Positions 6,609 to 14,505 of a DNA stretch of 27,695 nucleotides are shown in pieces. Source of the DNA: DASRJW01 sp964567755 (lineage in GTDB: Bacteria; Krumholzibacteriota; Krumholzibacteriia; G020349025); the NCBI GenBank assembly GCA_964567755.1, contig CAZMNW010000009.1, positions 1 through 27,695 of the forward strand, read 5' to 3'. The stretch's first letter is position 1; each line of letters begins with the position of its first letter. The notes beneath the pieces were generated by a model, which was not told the origin of the DNA, did not search any database, and saw nothing but the letters and a program-made list of their open reading frames with translations. Both the position numbers and the translations under genes were made by a program.

Positions 6609-8900
6609 TCAGCCGGAGGCGTCGGCTCCGATCATGGCGAACCGCAGGCGGAAAATCGTGCCCCAGGGGGATTCGGAAAGGACCTCGATCCGCGCTCCAT
6701 GCTCCATCACGATCTGATGCACCACCGCCAGGCCGAGCCCGGTGCCTTCCTGGCGCGTGGTCATGAATGGGACGAACAGGAGCTCGCGCACGGCGGCGGG
6801 AATCGCCTCGCCCGTGTTCGCCACCTCGAGATCTACCGATTCGCCGACACAGCGCGTGGCGATGCGGATGCGACCCCCGATCGGCACGGCGACGATGGCG
6901 TTCATCAACAAGTTCACCAACACCTGTTTCATGCGATCGGGATCGACATGCACCGGCAGCAGATCGGCCGCGAGGTCGAGCTGCAGCTCGCCGCGACTGG
7001 CGCGCAGCTGCTGGCGCAGCAGCATGATGCTCTCGTGCACGAGGTCGTTGAGGTTCGTCGGCGCGCGTTGCAGCCGCGCGCTGCGCACGAAGGCGAGCTG
7101 GTCGTTCAGGATCCGCTCCAGCCTCGCGGTCTCCTGCGCGATCACCTCGACCGCCTCGCGCTCCTCGGTGCCGAGAGTGGCATTGCGCAACATGCGGCGC
7201 GCGAACCCCCCGAGCGCCGTGAGCGGATTGCGGATCTCGTGCGCGATCTTCGATGACGCCTGGCCGAGCGCAGCCAGCTTCTCGTTGCGGTGCAGCAGGT
7301 CGTTCAGCACCTCGATGCGCCGCTGGTCATCGCGAATCGTCTGCACGCGCCGCCCCGAGAGCACGGCGATCGCGGCCTGGTCGGCGATGATCGACAGGAA
7401 CCGCCGGCTGTGGCGGTCGAATGCGCTCCTGCCGGCGGCAGCCGCGGCGCGATAGAGCATCAGCACGCCGACGACCTCGTTGTCACTGCTCATGGGGGCG
7501 CTCACCACCTCGGCGGCTTCGCTGCCCGCGAGCCCATCGACGTGGGTCTGTCGCGCGCCTGGGCCGCGGCCGAGGGTCTCGCGCGCGATCTCGGCGCAGA
7601 GCTCCGTCACCGCTTCCGGCAGCGATTCGCCGCCTACGTGGTACTGCATCTCCAGTCGCGGCGGCGCCGTGGGCCCCTGTGCGATATAGAGCAACGAGCC
7701 CGTCGCGTGCAGCACCGAGGCGCTGATCTGCGCGATGCGTCGCAACACGTCGACGTAATCGACGCTCGACAGCAAGGCTCGATTGATGGTTTGCACCTCG
7801 TTCAACTCGGCATAGCGGCGGCTCACGTCCTCGAACATGAGGGCGTTCTCGATGACGACCCCCACGTGGTTCGCCAACCCCGAAAGCAAGTAGACGCGGT
7901 CGCTTTCGATGGCGTCGTTGCTGTAGAGGTTGTCGGCCACGATGACCCCGAGAGCACGTTCGCGGCCGAGGATGGGAATGACAACGAACTCGCTGGCACC
8001 GAATGCTTCGGCGAATGGCTCTGGCCTTTCCCCACGATAGAAATGGATGTTGTAGGGCTCCGGGGACAGCACCACGCGCGCCAACAAGCTGGTCTCGGCA
8101 TCCAGCGGCACACTGAAGGCGAGGATGCGCGCCGCCAGCGATCCCGGGGCCGGCTCCGTGTGCGATTCCTCGACCGCCCGCCGCAGAACTTCCTCGAGGC
8201 TCAGGCGCTCCAGGCTGGTCCAGATGCGGCGCGCTTCCTCGCCAGACGCTGGCCCCACGGCCACGGCGCCACGCAGCTCTTGGCTGTCCTCGTCGAGCAG
8301 GAGCAGGAAGGCGCGATTGAACCCGATGGCTTCGCCCGAGGTGACGCAGGCCATGAAGGCACGCAGAACATGTGTGAGCTCCATGGAGCGCAACGTGACG
8401 TCGAGACCTTTGAAGAGCAACGAAAGATCCGAGATGCGCCGTTCGAGCGCGGCCGTCGCCAATCGCGTGCGCTGCAATTCCAGTGCGTCCTCGAGTCGCG
8501 CGTGCAGATAGCGACCGACCTCGCCGAGCAGCGCTCGCGCCGTGGTTGCCGTGTTCGAGTCCAACCCGAAGCAGAGCACGAGTCGCGAATGGCGTGGCAG
8601 CCACAGCACGAGCGCCGGGTTGGCGTCGTTGCCGCAGACGGCCAGGCGCTCGGCGTCGGGCTGTTCGGGCAAGCGCAGCGTCGCAAGAATGGTGTCCGCA
8701 TCCGGGCAGGCGTGCGCGACGTGAAATCCCGCCAGCAGTCCCTCGCCGGTGCCATGCGCCAGGCTCCAGTTGGCGCCGAGCTCGCGGCGCAGCAGATCCA
8801 CGGCGCGGCGCAGCAGTCGAAGCGGCTCGCGTTCGACGCCGAGGTCGTGCACGCAGCGCATGACCGCCCGCGAGATGTCCGCTGCTTCGGTGTCTTCCAT
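6609..8900 (-). CDS. Multi-GAF sensor histidine kinase
   Basis: 763 aa from the ATG at 8900, which has AGGTG 6 nt upstream; a GTG at 8909 is the alternative. There are no membrane segments or signal peptide, so it is cytosolic. Roughly, residues 1-150 are a divergent GAF-like region, 160-355 a GAF domain (FVVIPILGRERALGVIVADN) and 370-520 another GAF domain (GVLMLYRAA). A coiled linker follows, then HisKA with SKIAHEIRNPL (His554) and HATPase_c with an N-box VNLLMNAIVAV and a G2 box EGTGLGLAVVHQIV. The G1 box reads VANTGEAIP, lacking the usual DNGxGI aspartate, which is odd for an active kinase but occurs in some NtrB-like members. It starts 39 nt after uvrA and leads into the second kinase and two response regulators. 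The ligand is unknown. Confidence 0.93.
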   Translation of the reverse strand: MEDTEAADISRAVMRCVHDLGVEREPLRLLRRAVDLLRRELGANWSLAHGTGEGLLAGFHVAHACPDADTILATLRLPEQPDAERLAVCGNDANPALVLWLPRHSRLVLCFGLDSNTATTARALLGEVGRYLHARLEDALELQRTRLATAALERRISDLSLLFKGLDVTLRSMELTHVLRAFMACVTSGEAIGFNRAFLLLLDEDSQELRGAVAVGPASGEEARRIWTSLERLSLEEVLRRAVEESHTEPAPGSLAARILAFSVPLDAETSLLARVVLSPEPYNIHFYRGERPEPFAEAFGASEFVVIPILGRERALGVIVADNLYSNDAIESDRVYLLSGLANHVGVVIENALMFEDVSRRYAELNEVQTINRALLSSVDYVDVLRRIAQISASVLHATGSLLYIAQGPTAPPRLEMQYHVGGESLPEAVTELCAEIARETLGRGPGARQTHVDGLAGSEAAEVVSAPMSSDNEVVGVLMLYRAAAAAGRSAFDRHSRRFLSIIADQAAIAVLSGRRVQTIRDDQRRIEVLNDLLHRNEKLAALGQASSKIAHEIRNPLTALGGFARRMLRNATLGTEEREAVEVIAQETARLERILNDQLAFVRSARLQRAPTNLNDLVHESIMLLRQQLRASRGELQLDLAADLLPVHVDPDRMKQVLVNLLMNAIVAVPIGGRIRIATRCVGESVDLEVANTGEAIPAAVRELLFVPFMTTRQEGTGLGLAVVHQIVMEHGARIEVLSESPWGTIFRLRFAMIGADASG

Positions 8901-8939
8901 CCGCCCCACCTTCTCCGCATGCCGGACAAGCGACCGTGT

Positions 8940-11774
8940 CTAACTCGCCGCCGCCGCAGGCGCATCGCGGCTGCGGCGCTCCTCGAGATGCTGCCGCAGA
9001 TATCGCCCGGTCCACGAACGGGGTTCCTGCATCAACCCCGCGGGCGGTCCGGCATAGACGATCTCGCCGCCGCCGGCGCCGGCCTCGGGCCCGAGATCGA
9101 TCACCCAATCCACGGCAGCCACGACGTCCAAGTGATGCTCGATGACGACGAGCGTGTGACCCCGGTCCACCAGCTCGTGCAAGATGCGCAACAGACGCGA
9201 CACATCGTCCAGATGCAGACCCGTCGTCGGCTCGTCGAGCAGGTACAGCACGTTGCCGGTGCGCGTCGCCGCCAATGCGCGCGCCAGCTTGAGTCGCTGC
9301 GACTCGCCGCCGGAAAGCGTCGGCGCGGATTGCCCCAAGCGCAAATATCCCAAGCCCGCCCGATTGAGCATGTGCAGCTTCTGCCCGAGACCCGGCGAGT
9401 CGTGAAAAAACGTCAGGGCTTCGGCGACCGTCATCTCCAGCACCTCGGCGATGTTGCGGCCGCGGTACTGCACTGCGAGCACCTCGGGCTTGAACCGCCG
9501 GCCCTCGCAATGTTCGCACGGCACGAAGAGATCGGCCATGAAATGCATTTCGATCAGGAGGGATCCCATGCCCTCGCAATGCTCGCAGCGACCGCCCTTG
9601 GTGTTGAAGCTGAAGTGACCGGGTCCGAAGCGCTGCAGCCGCGCCGCCGACGTGGCCGCAAACAGGCCGCGCACGTCGGCCATGCCTTTCATGTAGGACA
9701 AAGGATTCGATCGCGGCGTGCGTCCGATCGGGGTGGCATCGACGAGAACGGCCTCGTTCACCAGGTGCGCGCCGCGGATGGCATCGTACCAACCGCTGAC
9801 GCCGCGGCTCGCGGGCACCAGGCCCGTGACCGCACGGTGAAGCACGTCGTTCACCAGCGTGCTCTTGCCGGAACCGCTGACCCCCGTCACACCCACGAAC
9901 AATCCGAGCGGCAAACGCAGATCGACGCCCTTCAGGTTGTGCAGCCGTGCGCGGGTGATTTCCAACCAGCGCGGACCCGGATCGCGTCGCTTCACCGGCT
10001 GCGGCACTTCGGCGCTCCCGTGCAAGTGCGCCAGCGTGCGCGATGCGTCGACGCTGCCACGCTCCACGACCGGCACCGCGCCGTCATCGGTCTTCGACCC
10101 CAGCGTGCCGGCGAACATCACCTCGCCTCCATGCACACCCGCCCCCGGGCCGAGATCGATGAAATAATCCGCTGCCGCGATGACTTGGATGTCGTGCTCG
10201 ACCACGACCACGGTGTTGCCGAGGTCGCGCAAGCGCTCCATGGTGCGCACCAAGCGCGCGGTGTCCCGCGCGTGCATCCCGACCGTCGGTTCGTCGAGGA
10301 TGTACAGCGCATCGACGAGGTTCGATCCCATGGCGCTGGCCAAGTTGATGCGTTGCGCCTCGCCACCGGAGAGCGTGCGCGTCAGTCGGTCGAGCGTCAG
10401 GTAATCGACTCCGACTTCGCAGAGAAAATCGAGACGCGCGCGCAGCTCGGCCAGGATATCGGCGGCGATGACGATGGCTTCTCCGTGCAGTGGCAGCGCC
10501 GCGACATGGTCGCGCAGCGCGCCCAATGGCAGGCGCGACATGGCGGCGATGTCGAGATCTCCCAGGCGCACGCTCGTGGCCTGGCGTTGCAGCCGCGCCC
10601 CGCCGCAGCTGCGGCAAATGCTCTCGTCCATGAATCGCCGGGTGAAGAAACGGGCGTATTTCTTGTACGCCTTGGCGCGCAGCGCTTCGAGGAATGGGAT
10701 GACACCGCGCCACCCCTTCGCGCCCTCCAAGATCGTCTTCTGCGTCTCGCGTGGCAGCTCGCACCAGGGGGTTTGCAGCGGAATGCGCGCTCGACGGCAG
10801 AACTCTTCCAAGCGCCGCGCGTAGTACTCGAACTTGCCGGCCGCCCACGGCGCGATGGCGCCGTCCGCCAGACTGATCTCGGGATCCGGCACGATGAGGC
10901 GCTCGTCGAAGTCGAGCCGCGTGCCGAAGCCGCGGCAGTCGGGGCAGGCACCGAGCGGGCTATTGAAAGAGAACATGGCGGGAGAAGGCTGGGGCAGCTC
11001 GATGCGGCAATCGGGGCAGATCGGGCGCGGATCGAGGCCGAGCGGCGCCTCCGATCCCAGCGCCAGCACCTGCGCGCCGGCGTTGCCGGCGCGATACGCG
11101 GTTTCCAAGGCTTCCACCATGCGGCCACGCGCTTCTTGACGCACGACGATCCGATCCACCACCACATCGAGACTGTCCAAATCCTGCGGCAATGTCGGTG
11201 TCGGTTCCAGATCGACACTGGCACCGTTCCACCACACGCGGGCGAAACCAGCGCGCAGCGCTTGCGCCAGAAGATCCTCGGTGCGGTCGTGCTTGCCACG
11301 TGGCATGGTGAAGAGGACGTGCACCCGCGTACCGGTGGCGAAGGCGTCCAGGATGCGCTGGGCTCCCACAGACGGCGACGCTGCCGACGCTCGTTTGCCG
11401 CAACGCGGGCAGTGCACGAGGCCAACGCGGGCGAAGAGCAAGCGCAGATAGTCGTAGACCTCCGTCGCCGTGCCCACAGTGCTGCGCGCCGATTTGACGT
11501 GATTGTGCTGGCGGATGGCGATGGCGGGGCTCACGCCCCTCACCTCGTCCACATCCGGCCTCTGCATGCGCTCGAGAAACTGCTTGGTGTAGGTGGACAG
11601 CGATTCGACGTATCGCCGTTGCCCCTCGGCATACAGCGTGTCGAACACGAGCGAGCTCTTCCCCGAACCGCTGACGCCACTCACGACCACCAGGCGCCGT
11701 CGTGGGATGTCGAGATCGATGTTCTTGAGATTGTGCTGGCGGGCGCCGCGGATCGTGATGCGCTGCACGGACAC
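8940..11774 (-). CDS. uvrA: UvrA-family excinuclease ABC ATPase (non-canonical paralogue type)
   Basis: 944 aa, full UvrA length. It is a DNA-damage recognition ATPase that would hand damage to UvrB. First nucleotide-binding domain: Walker A GVSGSGKS (33-40), signature LSGGEAQRINLASAMGS, Walker B LYILDEPTVGMH. Second: GVTGVSGSGKSTL, LSGGESQRLKLARALA, LYLLDEPTTGLH. Zinc modules: CPDC..CPDCRGFG and GGRCEHCEGMG..CEHCEGRRF. The region around 120-230, where the UvrB-binding domain normally lies, is present. Several normally invariant stretches differ from textbook UvrA: SPAIAIRQHNHVKSARSTVG instead of SPAISIDQK..., NPLSYMKGMADVR instead of NPATYTGVF, and FKPEVLAVQYRG. This suggests a UvrA2-like paralogue; a canonical copy may exist elsewhere. 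The start is GTG with GGGAG 4 nt upstream. It has its own promoter at 11841-11870. Confidence 0.93.
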   Translation of the reverse strand: MSVQRITIRGARQHNLKNIDLDIPRRRLVVVSGVSGSGKSSLVFDTLYAEGQRRYVESLSTYTKQFLERMQRPDVDEVRGVSPAIAIRQHNHVKSARSTVGTATEVYDYLRLLFARVGLVHCPRCGKRASAASPSVGAQRILDAFATGTRVHVLFTMPRGKHDRTEDLLAQALRAGFARVWWNGASVDLEPTPTLPQDLDSLDVVVDRIVVRQEARGRMVEALETAYRAGNAGAQVLALGSEAPLGLDPRPICPDCRIELPQPSPAMFSFNSPLGACPDCRGFGTRLDFDERLIVPDPEISLADGAIAPWAAGKFEYYARRLEEFCRRARIPLQTPWCELPRETQKTILEGAKGWRGVIPFLEALRAKAYKKYARFFTRRFMDESICRSCGGARLQRQATSVRLGDLDIAAMSRLPLGALRDHVAALPLHGEAIVIAADILAELRARLDFLCEVGVDYLTLDRLTRTLSGGEAQRINLASAMGSNLVDALYILDEPTVGMHARDTARLVRTMERLRDLGNTVVVVEHDIQVIAAADYFIDLGPGAGVHGGEVMFAGTLGSKTDDGAVPVVERGSVDASRTLAHLHGSAEVPQPVKRRDPGPRWLEITRARLHNLKGVDLRLPLGLFVGVTGVSGSGKSTLVNDVLHRAVTGLVPASRGVSGWYDAIRGAHLVNEAVLVDATPIGRTPRSNPLSYMKGMADVRGLFAATSAARLQRFGPGHFSFNTKGGRCEHCEGMGSLLIEMHFMADLFVPCEHCEGRRFKPEVLAVQYRGRNIAEVLEMTVAEALTFFHDSPGLGQKLHMLNRAGLGYLRLGQSAPTLSGGESQRLKLARALAATRTGNVLYLLDEPTTGLHLDDVSRLLRILHELVDRGHTLVVIEHHLDVVAAVDWVIDLGPEAGAGGGEIVYAGPPAGLMQEPRSWTGRYLRQHLEERRSRDAPAAAAS

Positions 11775-11791
11775 GGCGCTCCCGGAATGCC

Positions 11792-11806
11792 TCGCGCCCG
11801 GCGCGA
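11792..11806. promoter_or_regulatory. 15-bp palindrome in the uvrA leader (possible operator or small hairpin)
   Basis: TCGCGC (11792-11797), CCG, GCGCGA (11801-11806) form a perfect 6-bp dyad between the predicted transcription start (about 11834) and the uvrA start codon. It does not match the LexA sites I know (CGAAC-N4-GTTCG or CTGT-N8-ACAG). It could be a repressor site or a chance GC-rich dyad. Confidence 0.3.
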
Positions 11807-11840
11807 AGGACGTGTGTCATCGACCGTCGCCGAACAGGAA

Positions 11841-11870
11841 AGCATAGGGATCTCGTCCGCGCACTGTCAA
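11841..11870 (-). promoter_or_regulatory. Sigma70-type promoter for the uvrA/two-component operon
   Basis: Minus strand: TTGACA (11865-11870), an 18-nt spacer, then TATGCT (11841-11846). The predicted start near 11834 gives a ~60-nt leader before uvrA. The -35 overlaps the TGA stop (11867-11869) of the upstream membrane-protein gene, the same arrangement as at the tRNA promoter. Confidence 0.8.
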
Positions 11871-13567
11871 CGTAAGTTTGCGCCTGCGGCCGCGCGTCCC
11901 ATGGCGCGCGGCAGCGCCGGTGGCAAGCGCACGGGTGCGTACCGCGCCAGCAACGCCGCATTGCGCGCATGCTCGCGCAGGAACACCGCCGACACCGCGG
12001 ATGGGCGTTGCGGATGCTCTGCATCCGCACGGTCGTAGAACACGAGACGCCACGCGCGCGAGCGCAGCAAATACTCGGTGAATGGATGCACCTGCAACGG
12101 ACCGAAGTCGAGGGTGAGGAGCGGCCAGACGATGACATTCGCATCGTAGCGCGCGAGCACGGCAGCGAGTGCCGCGTCGCTCCCCGGCGGCGCGCGATGC
12201 AGGATCTCGTACTCGCGCAGGCGCTCGCGGCCATAGAGATCGCCGCGCGAGTCGATCCATACCTTGGTCTCGGGGTAGAGCGCGAAGGCCAGGTAACCAC
12301 CCCACCGGTACGGATTGATCAGCGGGCCCGGAATACGATTGGCCTGCAACCAGGTCACAGCCGCCTCCGGGTAGCGGCCAGGAAGCAGTCGTGCCTCCGG
12401 GCTCGGATCGCGCGGCAACAAGGTGAGGAGCCACACACTGACCAGCGATCCCGCGACCAGGCCGAGCCGGCCAAGCAGCCTCGAGCTGGGAATGCGGACA
12501 ACGCCACGTCTCCACACGGCCGCGATTTGCCAGGCGAGAATCGGCGTCCCCACGAGGAGGAAGAGCGGCGCGTGGCGCTCGGCCGCGAACGGCAATGTGA
12601 CACCAGCGATCCGTGGCATGGAAATCCATCCCAAGATCAAGACGAGCAAGCCGTGCTCGATCGGCACCCTGCGGCGCCAAAGGAGCGTCCCGCATGTGCT
12701 CGCGACCAACCCCAGGTGCACCCAGGCATACGCGCTCGTGAGATGACCAACACCCTCTTCTTGCAGCGTTGCACCGAGGCCCGCACCCACGTAGCGCAGC
12801 GGGTAGATGGCGCCTTCCCAGCCGTGGGGATTGAGCAGCGTGGCGACGGCCGCGGCACAGGTTACAAGGACGAGCCGCCGCGCCGCGGAGGGCGCGTCAT
12901 GCGCCGTGGCTCGCGGTCGAGAGCTGCGCTCCGTCCAGAGTGCCGCCATCGTCCACGCCCCGAGGAGCCCCAGAGCGAGAAAAAATCCCCCATGCAGATT
13001 CACCCACAGCGCGAACAACAAGGGCACGGCCCACACCCACCGCGTCGGCCGCAGCCTCTGGCGTTCGAGCACCCACAGCAAGACGCCCAAGAACAAGTAG
13101 GTCACGAGCTGCGGCCGATCCAGCCAGTTGCGCTCCGAAGCCCACGCCGCAGGCACCAAAACTGCGAGGGCCTGCAACGGGCCGGCGTGCAACCTCGCCG
13201 CCGCATAGGCCATCCCGAATGCCGCCGCCAGCAAGACGGCGCGCAGCAAGACGACACCGAGGAGCCCGGTGCGCGAATGCACGGCGTAAAGGACGAGATC
13301 GCTTGCCCATTCGTGCGCGGTCCATTTCGCCCCAGCGAGCGTGTACGAGAATGGATCGGACTCCGGGATGCCTTCCTGCGCCACCAAGCGCCCGGTCGCC
13401 AGATGCCACCAAATGTCCGGCGTCATCACCGGGACACGTGCGGCCAGTACCAAGAGCAGCAGCAAGCACGGGACGACGAGGAGATCGCGGACGGACGCGC
13501 GCGGAGCGGCCAGGGTCGGTAACTCCCGCGCACTCTCGATCGTCTTCTTCCTCGCCGGTCCAGCCAA
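11867..13567 (-). CDS. Polytopic membrane protein, GT-C glycosyltransferase-like
   Basis: 566 aa. A ~30-residue basic N-terminus is followed by a first membrane helix (LLVVPCLLLLLVLAARV) and then the loop TPDIWWHLATGRLVAQEG, an acidic first-loop motif I associate with GT-C/PMT-like membrane proteins. Roughly ten more hydrophobic segments follow. The soluble C-terminal ~150 residues include PGPLINPYRWGGYLAFAL and KVWIDSRGDLYG, a pattern seen in uncharacterised membrane proteins with this fold. It might transfer lipid-linked sugars to protein or glycan, but no substrate can be named. The TTG start has GGAGG upstream at ideal spacing (6 nt). It is divergent from mazG across a ~110-bp gap in which I see only weak promoter matches. 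Its stop codon lies inside the -35 box of the uvrA promoter. Confidence 0.75.
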   Translation of the reverse strand: MAGPARKKTIESARELPTLAAPRASVRDLLVVPCLLLLLVLAARVPVMTPDIWWHLATGRLVAQEGIPESDPFSYTLAGAKWTAHEWASDLVLYAVHSRTGLLGVVLLRAVLLAAAFGMAYAAARLHAGPLQALAVLVPAAWASERNWLDRPQLVTYLFLGVLLWVLERQRLRPTRWVWAVPLLFALWVNLHGGFFLALGLLGAWTMAALWTERSSRPRATAHDAPSAARRLVLVTCAAAVATLLNPHGWEGAIYPLRYVGAGLGATLQEEGVGHLTSAYAWVHLGLVASTCGTLLWRRRVPIEHGLLVLILGWISMPRIAGVTLPFAAERHAPLFLLVGTPILAWQIAAVWRRGVVRIPSSRLLGRLGLVAGSLVSVWLLTLLPRDPSPEARLLPGRYPEAAVTWLQANRIPGPLINPYRWGGYLAFALYPETKVWIDSRGDLYGRERLREYEILHRAPPGSDAALAAVLARYDANVIVWPLLTLDFGPLQVHPFTEYLLRSRAWRLVFYDRADAEHPQRPSAVSAVFLREHARNAALLARYAPVRLPPALPRAMGRAAAGANLR

Positions 13568-13668
13568 CGTCCACCTCCACGCGAGCCAGTCACACCCCGT
13601 GCGCCACCTGTCCCCCGTGCGCTAGCATGACCGGGTCCTTCCCCGATCGTCCAGTGCGGACCACACCC

Positions 13669-13681
13669 GGAGGCGAGCATC
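13669..13681 (+). promoter_or_regulatory. Shine-Dalgarno GGAGG positioned for an ATC start codon (mazG)
   Basis: GGAGG (13669-13673) is followed by a 5-nt spacer and the codon ATC (13679-13681), in frame with mazG. The first standard start in that frame, GTG at 13700, lies 26 nt from GGAGG and has no ribosome site of its own. An in-frame TGA at 13628-13630 closes the frame upstream, and no ATG, GTG or TTG lies between it and 13700. Confidence 0.55.
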
Positions 13682-14500
13682 GAACACCTGCAGCGACTCG
13701 TGGAAACCTTGCGCTTCCTGCGCAGCGATCGCGGCTGCCCCTGGGACCGCGCACAGACGCTCGCGGCCATGAGCGGCTATCTCCTCGACGAGGCCTACGA
13801 GCTCCAGGACGCAGCCCGCGATGGAGCCCCCGACGTCTGCGCCGAAGAGCTTGGCGACGTGCTCTTCGTACTGCTTTCGTGCGCCCTGATGTTGCAAGAA
13901 CGCGGCGGGCCCGATCTCGGCGCCATTGCGCAACGCACGCAAGAAAAGATCGTGCGCCGCCATCCGCACGTGTTCGCCGATCGCGAAGCGCAGAGTCCCG
14001 AAGAGGGGGCGCGCCACTGGCGCAGCATGAAGGAAGCCGAAGCCGAGGCGCGCGGAGAAGCTGTCCCCCGGCTCTTGGATTCGCTGCCCCGGTCGCTGCC
14101 GCCGATGCGGCGTGCGCTCACGGTGCAGCAACGCGTCGCGTCGGTGGGCTTCGAATGGGAAACGGCCGCACAAGTGCAACACAAGATCGTGGAGGAAGGC
14201 CAAGAGCTGCAAGAAGCGCTGGCGAGCGCAGCGCCCGCGCGCATCCAGGACGAGCTCGGAGATCTGCTCTTCTCCGTCATCAATCTGGGACGCTTTCTCG
14301 ACGTCGACCCCGAGGCCGCGCTGCAGTCGACCGTGACCAAGTTCGTCACGCGTTTCTCGCAGGTCGAAGACGCGTTGCGCACGCGCGGCCAGAGGCTCGA
14401 GGAGGCGACGTTGGCCGAGATGGACGCGCTGTGGGAAGACGTCAAGTCGCGCGAGAAGCTGGCAGGGGATCCCCCACCTGGCGCTCCCGGAACCATTTGA
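13679..14500 (+). CDS. mazG: Nucleoside triphosphate pyrophosphohydrolase MazG
   Basis: 273 aa if translation starts at ATC 13679, or 266 aa from GTG 13700; E. coli MazG is of similar length. It hydrolyses (d)NTPs to NMPs and PPi and is linked to nucleotide-pool cleaning and (p)ppGpp control. Two all-alpha MazG domains are visible. The first has RGCPWDRAQT, then LLDEAYELQDA and EELGDVLFVLL. The second has GFEWETAAQVQHKIVEEGQELQEAL and DELGDLLFSVINLGRF. These are the paired ExxE...ExxD metal sites. The seven residues before GTG 13700 (IEHLQRL) fit the normal MazG N-terminus (I-x-x-L-x-x-I/V before LR), which supports the upstream start. It is the only complete plus-strand gene here and converges on the TSP3 gene with 5 bp between the stops. 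Confidence 0.95.
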   Translation: MEHLQRLVETLRFLRSDRGCPWDRAQTLAAMSGYLLDEAYELQDAARDGAPDVCAEELGDVLFVLLSCALMLQERGGPDLGAIAQRTQEKIVRRHPHVFADREAQSPEEGARHWRSMKEAEAEARGEAVPRLLDSLPRSLPPMRRALTVQQRVASVGFEWETAAQVQHKIVEEGQELQEALASAAPARIQDELGDLLFSVINLGRFLDVDPEAALQSTVTKFVTRFSQVEDALRTRGQRLEEATLAEMDALWEDVKSREKLAGDPPPGAPGTI

Positions 14501-14505
14501 GGACC

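Noticed and set aside
11775..11866. An SOS (LexA) box ahead of uvrA
   Set aside because: I found no CGAAC-N4-GTTCG or CTGT-N8-ACAG match in the leader or promoter; only a GC-rich dyad is present.
7290..12038. A plus-strand open frame of 1582 codons antisense to the GAF kinase and uvrA
   Set aside because: It is low-complexity in composition (Arg, His, Gln, Ala-rich), matches no family and lies opposite two clearly coding genes. It is a GC-rich shadow of their third-position bias.
13568..13678. Divergent promoters between the membrane protein gene and mazG
   Set aside because: Only weak matches (for example TGGACG-18-CATGCT on the minus strand and a lone TAGCAT on the plus strand); not strong enough to list as features.
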